Source of the DNA: Streptomyces asiaticus
GTDB lineage: Bacteria > Actinomycetota > Actinomycetes > Streptomycetales > Streptomycetaceae
Length of the DNA stretch: 64,000 bases
Assembly: GCF_018138715.1 (NCBI RefSeq)
Contig: NZ_JAGSHX010000006.1
Span: 6,572,001 to 6,636,000, forward strand
Direction of reading: 5' to 3'
A program made the translations under genes and the position numbers. Position 1 is the stretch's first letter, and the number at the start of each line of letters is the position of its first letter. Below the pieces are notes generated by a model that was not told the DNA's origin, made no database searches, and worked only from the letters and a program-made list of their open reading frames with translations. Positions 1 through 8,103 of this stretch are shown here, one piece after another.

Positions 1-782
1 TCGGCTCGCCTCACCTCGGGCACATCGAGGCGGGTCGAACGGCCATTCCCGAGGTGAAGCTCCGTGCGCTACTCGCTGGATACGGTTGCCAAGATGAATC
101 GTTTGCCGACGCGCTCGTCGCCATGAGCGAGTCCAAGGGGAAGGGTTGGTGGTCGGACTACCGCAAATCCCCGCTCCCTCAGAGCGCTCATGATCTCGCG
201 GAGCTCGAGGCGACTTCGGTGGCTCACCGCTCGTTCCAGTGGATGTACGTGCCCGGGCTGCTCCAGACCCCCGAGTACGCGCGAGCCCTCACGACCGGAG
301 GTGAGCCGGAGGCGGACCGCAGCGTGCTGGACACGTACGTCGAGTTCCGGCTGAAGCGTCAGGAGGTCTTGGCCGGGGAGTCCCCGCCGACCTTTCACGC
401 GGTCATCCACGAGGCGGCGTTCCACATGCAGTTCGTGGAGAACGGCGTCATGCGCCGCCAGATCGAGCACCTTGTGGAGGTGGCTCGGCTGCCGCATGTC
501 CATATCCAGCTCCTGCCGTTCAAGGCGGCGCTCTCCCCGGCGACGCCGGCGGCGGCGTTCATCCTCTTCGAGGCCGAGGTGCCCGAGCTGAACACGGTCT
601 ACGTGGAGCACCCCGTGTCCTCGGCGTTCCTCGGAGAACAGGCACATCTCGCTCAGTACGGCTCCGCTTTCGAACGTCTCACGATGGCAGCACTGCCACC
701 GATTGACCCGGGTCCCGAACGGGAGTCCTATATGCGGAGTGACTCACTTAGGCTCGTGCAGCATCTGCTGTACACGCTCTGA
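1..782 (+). CDS. XRE-family regulator with DUF5753 domain (5' end outside window)
   Basis: The reading frame is open from the first base of the window (codons start at base 3), so the N-terminal helix-turn-helix lies mostly upstream. What remains begins with the end of an XRE-type HTH (LGHIEAGRTAIP) and continues into a DUF5753 domain, with the family signature MYVPGLLQTPEYARAL and a C-terminal part about sensing or partner binding. At least 260 residues are visible. This type of cytoplasmic DNA-binding protein (WhiJ-like) is nearly always next to a DUF397 gene in streptomycetes, as here, 10 bp downstream. Role in development or stress is inferred from the family; no specific target is visible. 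Confidence 0.93.
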   Translation, partial: GSPHLGHIEAGRTAIPEVKLRALLAGYGCQDESFADALVAMSESKGKGWWSDYRKSPLPQSAHDLAELEATSVAHRSFQWMYVPGLLQTPEYARALTTGGEPEADRSVLDTYVEFRLKRQEVLAGESPPTFHAVIHEAAFHMQFVENGVMRRQIEHLVEVARLPHVHIQLLPFKAALSPATPAAAFILFEAEVPELNTVYVEHPVSSAFLGEQAHLAQYGSAFERLTMAALPPIDPGPERESYMRSDSLRLVQHLLYTL

Positions 783-792
783 GGAGAACCTC

Positions 793-1002
793 ATGTCCGG
801 GCTCGAATGGCGAAAGTCCAGTTTCAGCAGCGGAGTCGGAGGCCAGGACTGCGTCGAGGTCGCCACGACACCGAACGGCCTTATACGCCTACGCGAGAGC
901 GATGACCCGGCGGTGGTCATCGCCACCCACCCGACCCGGTGGGGCGCGTTCGTGCGGGGGGTAAAGCGGGGGGACTTCGACCAGCTACCGAAAAGCATGT
1001 GA
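793..1002 (+). CDS. DUF397 small protein, partner of the upstream XRE/DUF5753 regulator
   Basis: A 69-residue protein with the family pattern: WRKSSFSS near the N-terminus, the central DCVEVA motif, then VRESDD-like (LRESDDP), and WGAFVRGVKRGDF near the C-terminus. The ATG at 793 is chosen because GAGGAG lies at 781-786, overlapping the stop codon of the regulator, so the two are almost certainly cotranscribed. DUF397 proteins are thought to work as a pair with XRE/DUF5753 regulators, possibly as an antagonist; this is family knowledge, not shown by the sequence. Confidence 0.93.
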   Translation: MSGLEWRKSSFSSGVGGQDCVEVATTPNGLIRLRESDDPAVVIATHPTRWGAFVRGVKRGDFDQLPKSM

Positions 1003-1052
1003 CCGTCCGGGGCGCCCGTTCGGTTCGGTGCTGGGGCCGGTTGCGCGGTGCG

Positions 1053-1421
1053 GGTTTCGTCTCGCGCCTTCGGCGCCATTGAGCATGGGGGGCGGGGGAT
1101 GGGGGCGCGGGCCTCGCCGCCGGGTGACGGGCCGGTGGTGGTGGGCCCCGGCGGCGGCTCCTGTGCTCCTGGGCTGGGTCCCGGCCGGACTGACGGCCCC
1201 TCCGGGTACCCCTCTCGAAAACGCTTGATCTGAAGCAACTAATTCATCAAAGGTTTTCCAGGGGGGTACCCCACCCCCGGCGGTCCGGCATCGGCATAAG
1301 TCCCCTGAGTACGGGAGCCGCCACCGGCCTCGCCACCCACGGCCCTGCGGTCGGCGGCGAGGCCCGCGCCCCCCACCCCCGGGCCCCATGCTCAAAGGCG
1401 CCGAAGGCGCGAGACGAGACC
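1053..1421. repeat. ~370-bp imperfect inverted repeat (two ~180-nt arms, centre near 1237)
   Basis: Two arms mirror each other around base 1237. The outer stretch at 1058-1077 (CGTCTCGCGCCTTCGGCGCC) is the exact reverse complement of 1397-1416, and the GGTACC sites at 1205-1210 and 1265-1270 are symmetric about the same centre, as are CTTGAT and ATCAAAG flanking the short central loop. The outer ~65 nt of each arm match at roughly 90 percent by eye; the middle is weaker. No transposase or convincing ORF is inside. It fills the gap between the DUF397 and DinB genes. It could be two opposed copies of one dispersed element, a MITE-like relic, or a very large terminator hairpin. Confidence 0.85.
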
Positions 1422-1422
1422 G

Positions 1423-1468
1423 TCAGTCGCCCGACGGCTCTCAGACCGCACAGCCCTGGGCGAAAAGC
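1423..1468 (-). pseudogene. Decayed copy of the 3' end of the MBL hydrolase gene
   Basis: This ~46-nt stretch aligns without gaps to the last 46 nt of the metallo-beta-lactamase-fold gene at 2156-2201, about 83 percent identical by eye. On the minus strand it reads LFAQGCAV, stop, EP, against LFAHDCAVWEP in the intact gene, so it has an internal stop. It directly abuts the right end of the inverted repeat. It looks like a leftover of a local duplication or rearrangement in which the DinB gene now separates the fragment from the intact gene. Confidence 0.6.
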
Positions 1469-1587
1469 CCACGCTCTGGTGTTCGCCATGTCTCCGATTC
1501 TCCCGGAATTGAGGACAGAAGCTGTCCGCAGTGGCTCCTACTGTCGTTCTTGGCCGAGGAACACGGGACCAACCGAAGGCGGAGATC

Positions 1588-2133
1588 ATGACCGAGACCC
1601 TGAGCCCGAGCGAGTCGGCGACTCTCACCGGCGAGCGTGCCGACCTGCTGCGGACGCTGAACAAGCACCGGCACTTCCTGCGCTTCACCACCCGCGATCT
1701 CACCGACGAACAGGCCGGGCTGCGCACCACCGTCAGCGCGCTGTGCCTGGGCGGCCTGGTCAAGCACGTCGCCGCGGTGGAGCGGGTCTGGGTGGACTTC
1801 ATCCTGGAGGGCCCGTCGGCCATGCCCGACTTCAGCGCCATGGCCGAGGGCGACTTCGCCGAGCGGGCTGACGAGTTCCGGCTGCTGCCCGGCGAGACGC
1901 TGGCCGGTGTACTGGCCGAGTACGCGGCGGTGGCCCACCGGACCGACGAGCTGATCGCCGCCCTGCCCGACCTGGACGCGACCCAGCCGCTGCCGGAGGC
2001 GCCGTGGTTCGAGTCCGGCGTGCGCTGGTCGGCCCGTCAGGTGCTGCTGCACATCATCGCCGAGACCGCGCAGCACGCCGGGCACGCCGACATCATTCGC
2101 GAGTCCCTGGACGGCGCCAAGACCATGGGGTGA
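1588..2133 (+). CDS. DinB-family (DUF664) protein
   Basis: A 181-residue four-helix-bundle protein of the DinB/DUF664 type, with the expected spread of metal-binding histidines: HVAAVERVWVDF near residue 50, HRTDEL near 115 and the C-terminal ETAQHAGHADIIRE. Members are metal-dependent, often mycothiol- or bacillithiol-linked transferases, but many have no known substrate. ATG at 1588 follows GGAG at 1581. An upstream in-frame start exists but would add residues without family similarity. It is monocistronic, preceded by the long inverted repeat and convergent with the MBL hydrolase gene. Confidence 0.9.
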   Translation: MTETLSPSESATLTGERADLLRTLNKHRHFLRFTTRDLTDEQAGLRTTVSALCLGGLVKHVAAVERVWVDFILEGPSAMPDFSAMAEGDFAERADEFRLLPGETLAGVLAEYAAVAHRTDELIAALPDLDATQPLPEAPWFESGVRWSARQVLLHIIAETAQHAGHADIIRESLDGAKTMG

Positions 2134-2155
2134 ACGGGAAGGTGAGGCGAGAGCC

Positions 2156-2860
2156 TCAGCCGTCCGACGGTTCCCAGACCGCGCAGTCGTGGGCGAAGAG
2201 GACGCGGCGGGGGTCGAAGTCGGTGAGGCGGTCCAGCCAGGGGCGGTACGGGGGAAGGGGCTGCGTCACGCCGTCGAGGGCGGCTCTGCGGGCCAGGTGG
2301 TCCGAGGCGAACTCGGAGGCGAAGTCATGGGCCTGTCCGGCGAGGATCACCGTGCCGTCGGGCTGGCGGACGACCAGTGACTGATGGCCGTCGGTGTGGC
2401 CGGGGGTCGGGATGATGTGGACGCCCGGCCAGATCTCGGCCTCCCCGGCGAGTTCCTCGTACGTGGCGCCGGGGAAGTCCAGCAGCTCGTCGAACGTGTA
2501 GCCGCCTCCGCGCGCGGTGGCCAGCTCCACGTCCTGGACCAGGATCGGCCTGCCGCCCAGCAGGGGGTTGCCGCCGCAGTGGTCGAAGTGGAGGTGGCAG
2601 TTCACGACGAGGGAGACGTCCGCGAGGGCGACCCCGGCCGCCGCCAGCGCGTCCGGCAGGGCGCGGCGGCGGGGGCGGTAGTGCGCCTCGGTCCCGGGGT
2701 CGGCGGCGCCGATACCGGTGTCGAAGAGGACCAGCCCACGGTCGTGCCGTACGAGATAGGCGAGTACGGGTTCGACCCGTGGTTCCGGGCCGCCGGTTTC
2801 GAGGGCGGGGCGGACGAAGTAGCCGAGGTCGAGGCGGCGCACGGAGATGTCGTTGGCCAT
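2156..2860 (-). CDS. MBL-fold metallo-hydrolase (AHL-lactonase-like)
   Basis: A 234-residue metallo-beta-lactamase-fold hydrolase. The zinc motif HxHxDH is present as HLHFDHCGG, followed by the later ligands in PTPGHTDGH, the metal-bridging aspartate in ILAGQAHD, and a final histidine in LFAHDCAVWEP. Spacing resembles the N-acyl-homoserine lactonase branch, but that branch holds many enzymes with other substrates, so lactone hydrolysis is only a suggestion. Start set at the ATG of MANDISVRRLDLG because the residues upstream do not resemble the family. A degenerate copy of its last 46 nt lies at 1423-1468. Confidence 0.9.
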   Translation of the reverse strand: MANDISVRRLDLGYFVRPALETGGPEPRVEPVLAYLVRHDRGLVLFDTGIGAADPGTEAHYRPRRRALPDALAAAGVALADVSLVVNCHLHFDHCGGNPLLGGRPILVQDVELATARGGGYTFDELLDFPGATYEELAGEAEIWPGVHIIPTPGHTDGHQSLVVRQPDGTVILAGQAHDFASEFASDHLARRAALDGVTQPLPPYRPWLDRLTDFDPRRVLFAHDCAVWEPSDG

Positions 2861-2928
2861 CCCGCCATGGTCGCGTGGTGCAAGGCCCGCCCGCACCGGG
2901 CGTTTGCCGAGGGCAGAGCGGCACGTGG

Positions 2929-3855
2929 CTAACGATGGCCCAGCAGGGCCGTGGCGATGGTGACCTGGGCCGGTTCCAGGGTGGCCTTGCCGTCTTCGAT
3001 GTCCCAGAGGGCGTTCTGGAGGACGCGGCCGAGGGTCCAGCCGGTGGCCCGCCGCCGGTCCAGGCCGAGGGCCTCGGTCAGCAGGTCGAAGCGGCGGAGC
3101 ACCGCGCGGGTGGGGTCGCCGGTGGCCAGGACCTCGTCCCAGCGGTTGTCCAGCGCCGGGAGGAGCTCGAAGCCGGGGTCGCCGCTGAGTGGTTCGGGGT
3201 CGATGGCCAGCCAGGGCTCGCGCCGGCCGGCGAGGACGTTGTCGTAGTGCAGATCCCAGTGCAGCAGCCGGTCTCCGGGCTCGTCGAGGAGTTCGGCCAC
3301 GGCGGAGGCGCAGACGCGGACCAGCCGCCGTTCGGCCGGGTCGCGCAGGGCCGGTACGGCGCCGGGCGTCTGCTCGAGCATGGCGGCGGCGATGTCGGAC
3401 AGCCGGCGCAGGCCGCCAGGGGCGGGTACCGAGGTCAGCCGGGCCAGCAGGTCGGCCAGGACGCGTATCGCGGCGGTGTCGTCGGGCAGCGAGGAGAGCG
3501 GACGGGACGCGTCCAGGTGCTCCAGCAGCATGGTGCCCGTGTCCGGGTCGTGGTCGAGCAGGAGCACCACGCCGTTGCCGTTCCAGGTCCGCAGGCCCAG
3601 CGGGCCGCCCTCGGTCTCCTCCCTGACCTGCTGGAACTTCAGGACTGCGGGAGTTCCGTCCGCGCCGGTCACCGGGAGGACGAGCGAGGCCATGCCATGG
3701 GCGGCGGGACCGGCCGGGCGCAGGTGCCAGCGGTCGAGGAATTCCGCGGCCAGCCGGGGCAGCGCGGCGAGCCAGGCGCGTCCGGCGGCGTCGTGTTCGG
3801 CGAACGACGCGGCGAAGGCTTCGGGGACGTCGATGCGACGGATCGGCGGGGTCAT
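2929..3855 (-). CDS. Aminoglycoside/hydroxyurea phosphotransferase family kinase (APH(6)-like)
   Basis: A 308-residue kinase-fold protein of the APH(6)/streptomycin 6-kinase family. The catalytic loop is LLHWDLHYDNVLAG (HxDxxxxN) near residue 200, followed by the metal-binding LAIDPEPLSGDPGFE. The N-lobe lysine is in AVLKFQQV. In streptomycetes such proteins may phosphorylate aminoglycosides, hydroxyurea or unknown small molecules. The gene is last in an operon: its ATG overlaps the stop of the upstream regulator as TGATG (3857-3853), so translation is coupled. The link to an amino-acid PLP enzyme makes a metabolic substrate as likely as an antibiotic. Confidence 0.88.
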   Translation of the reverse strand: MTPPIRRIDVPEAFAASFAEHDAAGRAWLAALPRLAAEFLDRWHLRPAGPAAHGMASLVLPVTGADGTPAVLKFQQVREETEGGPLGLRTWNGNGVVLLLDHDPDTGTMLLEHLDASRPLSSLPDDTAAIRVLADLLARLTSVPAPGGLRRLSDIAAAMLEQTPGAVPALRDPAERRLVRVCASAVAELLDEPGDRLLHWDLHYDNVLAGRREPWLAIDPEPLSGDPGFELLPALDNRWDEVLATGDPTRAVLRRFDLLTEALGLDRRRATGWTLGRVLQNALWDIEDGKATLEPAQVTIATALLGHR

Positions 3856-4532
3856 CAGGGGCGGTCTCCGGCGTCAGGCGAGCGCAGGTAGTTGTAGACC
3901 GTGGCGCGGGAGACGCCCAGGAGTTCGGTGACCACCTGGACCGAGTGCTTCACCTGGAGGTAGCCGCTGGTCTTGAGGGTGCGGACGAGTTCCTTCTTGG
4001 CGGGGGTGCCCAGGCTGCGCGGGGTCTGGCCGCGGGCGGCGGCGAATTCCTCGATGACGGTGCGCAGCTCCGCGGCGGTGCGGGCGCGGAGGGTTTCGGT
4101 GAGCGGCTGCTCCTGCTCATCGGTCCGGACCAGGTTGGTGAGGCTGCGGGCGACGCTCGCGAAGAGGGAGACGTCCAGGTTGAGGCAGATGGCGGCGACG
4201 TACTGGCCCGCGCTGTTCTTGATGCCGATCGAGGTGCTCTTCGCCGGGCGGCCGTCCGGGAACCGGTTGGCGTAGTTCTGGACGATGTCGGGGAAGCCGG
4301 GGTCCCGCATCCGGGCCAGGCCCAGCTCAGTGGCGGGCTGGCCCACCTCGCGGCCGGAGAGATTGCTCTCGATGGCGCGGATGGACTGGTCGGGGTTGCG
4401 CAGATCGTGGAGGACCACCTCGCACAGCCCGGGGAACATCCGGCCGATGGCGACCACGATCTTCTCGGCCTCGCGGAGCAGCAGCTCGTCCTCGGGGGTT
4501 CCCGTCGTCTCCTGACGGCTCTCCTCGGTCAT
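3855..4532 (-). CDS. YheO-like PAS / HTH transcriptional regulator
   Basis: A 225-residue regulator with an N-terminal YheO-like PAS domain (about residues 20-130, with SNLSGREVG and SIGIKNSAGQYVAAIC) and a C-terminal helix-turn-helix (about 165-220, ending in LLGVSRATVYNYLR). This family often sits beside PLP-dependent amino-acid enzymes and senses their substrate or product. Here it is the middle gene of a coupled operon: its start overlaps the stop of the PLP enzyme gene by ATGA, and its own stop overlaps the start of the kinase. It probably controls this operon; the effector is unknown. Confidence 0.9.
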   Translation of the reverse strand: MTEESRQETTGTPEDELLLREAEKIVVAIGRMFPGLCEVVLHDLRNPDQSIRAIESNLSGREVGQPATELGLARMRDPGFPDIVQNYANRFPDGRPAKSTSIGIKNSAGQYVAAICLNLDVSLFASVARSLTNLVRTDEQEQPLTETLRARTAAELRTVIEEFAAARGQTPRSLGTPAKKELVRTLKTSGYLQVKHSVQVVTELLGVSRATVYNYLRSPDAGDRP

Positions 4533-5689
4533 CGCTCATCGCCCTCCGGCGCGAAGAGCTCCGTCATCGTGGGCGTGGCCTTCAGGCCCGAGCCGGTCAG
4601 CAGCACCACCGTGGTCTCGCCGGGGCGGATCGCGCCCCGGGCGCGGAAGACCTCGATCGCCGCGGCCGCGGTCGCGCTGGTCGGCTCCGCGTACAGCCCC
4701 ATCGAGGCCAGCCGGCGGACCGCCGTGGCGATCGCGTCCTCGGGGATGGCGGCCATGTCGCCGTCCGAGCGGCGGATGGCGCGCAGCACCTCGGGGAAGC
4801 GGACGGGCTCGCGGATGGCCGTGCCCTCGGCGATGGTCGGGGCGTGGAGAGACGGTACCGGGGTCTCGGTGCCCGCGCGGAACGCGGCGTGCAGCGGGGC
4901 GCAGTGGGCGGGCTGGGCCACCAGCAGCCGGGGGCGGCGGGCGATCTGGCCCGCGGCGAGCAGCTCGGAGAAGCCCAGGTCGCAGCCGAGCACGGTGCTG
5001 CCCGCGCCCGCCACGGTCACCACGGCGTCCGGTGCGGTGAAGCCCAGGTCCTCCCACAGCTCGTACGCCAGGGTCTTGGTGCCCTGGAGGAAGAAGGGGT
5101 GCCAGTTGTGGCTGGCGTAGTACGTATGGGCCGACTGGCGCAGCGCCTCCGCCGCCGTGGCGCCCCGGTCGCCCGGCACCAGCTGGACCTCGGCGCCGTA
5201 GGCCCGGCTCTGGAGGACCTTCGCGGGGGAGGTGGTGGCGGGGGTGAGGATCCGGGCCCGGATGCCGGCGGCGGCGCAGTACGCCGAGACGGAGGCCCCG
5301 CCGTTGCCGGAGCTGTCCTCGATGACCTCGCGTACGCCCCGCTGGGCGAGGAGCGAGATCATCACGCTGGTGCCGCGGTCCTTGAAGCTGCCGGTGGGGC
5401 TGAACCACTCCAGCTTGAAGAGAATCCGATCCTCCCCCCAGCTCTTCTCGACCAGCGGGGTGCACCCTTCTCCCAGTGACACCGGGGCGTCGATGCGCAC
5501 CGGGAGGGCCGCTCGGTAGCGCCACAGTGACCGGGCCCCGGTGTCCACCTGCTCGCGGGTGATGCCGGGCAGTGCGGAGACGGTGAGGGGAGCCCCGTCA
5601 TCGCCGCACCAGCGCGGGTCGTCGATCGGGTACGTGGCGCCGGAGCGCTCGTCGACGTAGCGGGGTTCGGATCCTGATTCAGCTCGCAC
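4529..5689 (-). CDS. PLP-dependent fold-type II enzyme (threonine synthase/dehydratase-like)
   Basis: A 386-residue enzyme of the tryptophan-synthase-beta (fold type II) family. The PLP lysine is in SPTGSFKDRG, the phosphate-binding loop is SSGNGGASVSAYC, and a C-terminal LLTGSGLK contacts the pyridine ring. It is closest in style to threonine synthase and diaminopropionate or threonine ammonia-lyases, but a separate housekeeping role is not implied; linkage to a YheO-type regulator suggests amino-acid catabolism. The GTG at 5689 is preferred over an upstream ATG at 5725, because a good promoter occupies 5697-5725 and would start transcription at or just before 5689, giving a leaderless mRNA. 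Confidence 0.85.
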   Translation of the reverse strand: MRAESGSEPRYVDERSGATYPIDDPRWCGDDGAPLTVSALPGITREQVDTGARSLWRYRAALPVRIDAPVSLGEGCTPLVEKSWGEDRILFKLEWFSPTGSFKDRGTSVMISLLAQRGVREVIEDSSGNGGASVSAYCAAAGIRARILTPATTSPAKVLQSRAYGAEVQLVPGDRGATAAEALRQSAHTYYASHNWHPFFLQGTKTLAYELWEDLGFTAPDAVVTVAGAGSTVLGCDLGFSELLAAGQIARRPRLLVAQPAHCAPLHAAFRAGTETPVPSLHAPTIAEGTAIREPVRFPEVLRAIRRSDGDMAAIPEDAIATAVRRLASMGLYAEPTSATAAAAIEVFRARGAIRPGETTVVLLTGSGLKATPTMTELFAPEGDER

Positions 5690-5696
5690 CTTAGAT

Positions 5697-5725
5697 ATTT
5701 TGTTTAGTTGTGTATATCCAGTCAA
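5697..5725 (-). promoter_or_regulatory. Promoter of the PLP-enzyme operon
   Basis: Reading the minus strand, TTGACT (5725-5720) and CAAAAT (5702-5697) are separated by exactly 17 bp in an unusually AT-rich patch. A start about 7 nt downstream falls on the GTG at 5689, so the transcript is probably leaderless. Seen directly; the transcription start is inferred. Confidence 0.6.
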
Positions 5726-5774
5726 GGGAGTAGCGGGCTGCTCGAGCTCGCCGCGAGTGCGGTGCGAGAGCCGC

Positions 5775-6725
5775 TCAAGAGTGGGCGAACAGCCGTTCCA
5801 GTACCACCGCGACCCCGTCGTCCTCGTTGGTCGGCGCCACCTCGTCGGCCATCGCCTTCAGATCCGGGTGGGCGTTGCCCATCGCGACCCCGTACCCGGC
5901 CCAGCCCAGCAGCGGGAGGTCATTGGGCATATCGCCGAACGCGATGGTCTCGGCGGGGGTGAACCCCATGCGGTCGGCGGCCAGTTGGAGCCCCACCGAC
6001 TTGTCCGTCCCGGCCGGGAGCACCTCGATCATGCCCTTCTCGGAGTGGGTCACCGCCACCTCGCCCGCGCCCACCCGCTCCGCGGCCGCCGCCACCAGCC
6101 CGTCCGCCACCGTCCGGTGGCGCATCAGCACCTTCTCGATCGGCGCCGCCCACAGCTCCGCCCGCTCGGCCAGCCCCCACTCCGGACGCCTCCGGTCGGT
6201 GAAGCCGGCGGTCACGACGAAGCGGTTCTCGGGCGCCGCGGTCACCACGGCGAGCTCCAGCGGCCCCGCGCCCAGCGCCTCCTCGGTGCGCTCCACCACC
6301 GTCCGGGCCAGCTCCCGGTCCAGTGACGCCGAGACCAGCAGCCGGTCCGCGGAGGCGTCGTACAGCTGCGCGCCCTGCCCGCACACCGCGAGCCCCCGAT
6401 AGCCGATCGCCACCAGGAACTCCCGGCAGGACGCGGCCGGGCGCCCGGTGACCACCAGATGCCGCGCCCCGGCGGCCCGGACCAGGGCGAGCGCCGCACG
6501 GTTGCGCGGTGAGACCGTCAGATCCCCGCGCAGCAGGGTGCCGTCGAGGTCGGTGGCCACCAGCGGGAAGCGGGGCCGCCCGGCGGTACGGGGCCGGGGG
6601 AGCAGCACGCCCGGAGCGGGCGGGGCCCCCGGGGCTCCGGAGGCGGATACGGAGGCGGACCCGGGCGTGGATACGGAAGTGGATACGGGAGAAGCGGCAG
6701 CGGTAGCGGCGTCGGCGGTGTGCAC
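5775..6725 (-). CDS. Cof-type HAD-IIB hydrolase
   Basis: A protein of up to 316 residues. The HAD core starts after a Ser/Ala/Pro-rich leader of about 50 residues and contains motif I (VATDLDGTLLRGD), motif II (VVTGRP), the motif III lysine and motif IV (GDMPNDLPLLGWAG). The large cap between motifs II and III marks the Cof/IIB subclass, which dephosphorylates sugar phosphates, flavin or pyridoxal phosphates. The leader is repetitive (STSV / SASV units), so the true start may be a GTG near 6608, just before the core. Substrate cannot be told from sequence. Confidence 0.9.
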   Translation of the reverse strand: MHTADAATAAASPVSTSVSTPGSASVSASGAPGAPPAPGVLLPRPRTAGRPRFPLVATDLDGTLLRGDLTVSPRNRAALALVRAAGARHLVVTGRPAASCREFLVAIGYRGLAVCGQGAQLYDASADRLLVSASLDRELARTVVERTEEALGAGPLELAVVTAAPENRFVVTAGFTDRRRPEWGLAERAELWAAPIEKVLMRHRTVADGLVAAAAERVGAGEVAVTHSEKGMIEVLPAGTDKSVGLQLAADRMGFTPAETIAFGDMPNDLPLLGWAGYGVAMGNAHPDLKAMADEVAPTNEDDGVAVVLERLFAHS

Positions 6726-6866
6726 GGTGGCCGGTGGTCCCTTTCGTCACGCTCATCGTGCTCATTCCGCGTCGATCAGCGCGACACATGGAGCCCCTGA
6801 ACCATGTCGACGTGTGAACTCATGTCGACCTTGCGGAACAGAGAATGGCGGCTGCGCCGGGGGCGA

Positions 6867-7715
6867 TCAAGCCGTGCAGATCACGGCCACCTGCTTCGGC
6901 AGCCGGTACGGCAGCGAGCCGTACCACGCGGACGACAGCGCGAAGCCGAAGGAGAGACAGACGACCCCGCCGACCGCGTCCATCCAGAAGTGGTTGGCGG
7001 TGGCGACGATCACCAGCAGCGTGGCCGAGGGGTAGAGCAGCCCCAGCGCCTTCACCCACACCGGACGGGCCAGCGTCGCGATGGTCAGACCGCACCACAG
7101 CGACCAGCCGATGTGCATCGAGGGCATCGCCGCGTACTGGTTCGACATATCGGCGAGGTTTCCCGAGGCCATCGAGCCCCAGGTGTTGTGCACCACCACG
7201 GTGTCGATGAAGTGGCCGCCGCTCATCAGCCGGGGCGGGGCCAGCGGGAAGAAGTAGTAGCCGAGCAGGGCCACACCCGTGGTCGCGAAGAGCGCCAGCC
7301 GGGTGGCGGCGTAACGGCCCGGATGCCAGTGGTAGAGCCACACCAGCACGCCGAGCGTCACGATGAAGTGGAGCGTGGCGTAGTAGTAGTTCATGCCCAC
7401 GATCAGCCAGCTGACCGAGTCGATCGCATGGTTGACGCCCCGTTCGAAGGCCAATCCGAGCCGGTGCTCCCACTCCCAGATCGAGCTCGCGTTGCGCAGC
7501 GCCTCCGGCCGCTGCTCCGGGACGGCGTTGCGGATCAGCGAATACGTCCAGTAACTGACGGCGAGGAGGACGATCTCGAACCAGAGCCGGGGCCTTCTGG
7601 GGGTACGCAACCGGTCCATCAGGGTGAGGCCCGGCGCCCGCTCCGCGTCGGTGTCCGCGATGGGTGCCGGGGTGGCTGTTCGGCCTGCCGTGGTCCTGAT
7701 CGTCGCTCCACCCAT
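6867..7715 (-). CDS. PAP2-superfamily integral membrane phosphatase/transferase
   Basis: A 282-residue membrane protein with about six transmembrane segments. The PAP2 motifs are present in the order expected for the Aur1/inositol-phosphotransferase-like branch: PSMHIGWSLW (about residue 195) and the later NHFWMDAVGG, whose His/Asp complete the active site facing the outside. Members remove phosphate from or transfer head groups between lipids. No clear Shine-Dalgarno precedes the ATG. It is transcribed alone, behind the HAD gene and upstream of a repeat-rich gap. Confidence 0.88.
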   Translation of the reverse strand: MGGATIRTTAGRTATPAPIADTDAERAPGLTLMDRLRTPRRPRLWFEIVLLAVSYWTYSLIRNAVPEQRPEALRNASSIWEWEHRLGLAFERGVNHAIDSVSWLIVGMNYYYATLHFIVTLGVLVWLYHWHPGRYAATRLALFATTGVALLGYYFFPLAPPRLMSGGHFIDTVVVHNTWGSMASGNLADMSNQYAAMPSMHIGWSLWCGLTIATLARPVWVKALGLLYPSATLLVIVATANHFWMDAVGGVVCLSFGFALSSAWYGSLPYRLPKQVAVICTA

Positions 7716-8103
7716 AGGGCAACAGTCTGCCAGACGACGTCCACCCGCAGATCATCCACGGCATCGGGTCTTCGTTGCTTATGTCCTGGTCCGGGGGGTC
7801 CTCCAAGGGGCGTATGCCCCATACGTCCACCGGGTGCCAGGACGCTGGACGAGGACCCCGGACGGGGGCTTTCCCCTACCCGCCCCTTCCCGCAGCACCG
7901 ATATGCGGCTCCGCCGCGTGGCAAGGGCTCCGCCCCTGGATCCCGAGGTCTTGGGGCGGAGCCCCGCCTTCCAGCCCCTCCGGCGTTTGAGGAGCGGGGT
8001 CTGGGGCGGAGCCCCAGTTTCGGGAAGGGGCGGGGAGGGGGAAGCATCGATATGCGGCTCCGCCGCGTGGCCCGCCGCAGGCGTCAACCCCCGCCGGACA
8101 CCC
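7716..8103. repeat. Repeat-filled intergenic region (dispersed palindromes, two CGATATGCGG copies)
   Basis: About 390 bp without a gene. It holds two direct copies of the hairpin CGATATGCGGCTCCGCCGC (near 7899 and 8048), a third copy of which is at 46584-46602 on the other strand. It also has one copy of the ~50-bp unit (about 7968-8016) found in tandem at 60524-60623, and two variants of the GGGGCGGAGCCCC / GGGAAGGGGCGGGGAGGGG family. Probable role: transcription termination around the ends of the flanking minus-strand genes. Confidence 0.75.

Noticed and set aside
1053..1421. Complete insertion sequence
   Set aside because: No transposase frame or typical terminal repeats with a gene between them; the two arms make up the whole element.
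2929..3855. Part of an aminoglycoside biosynthesis cluster
   Set aside because: Only one kinase-like gene; no aminocyclitol genes in the window, and the operon partners point to amino-acid metabolism.
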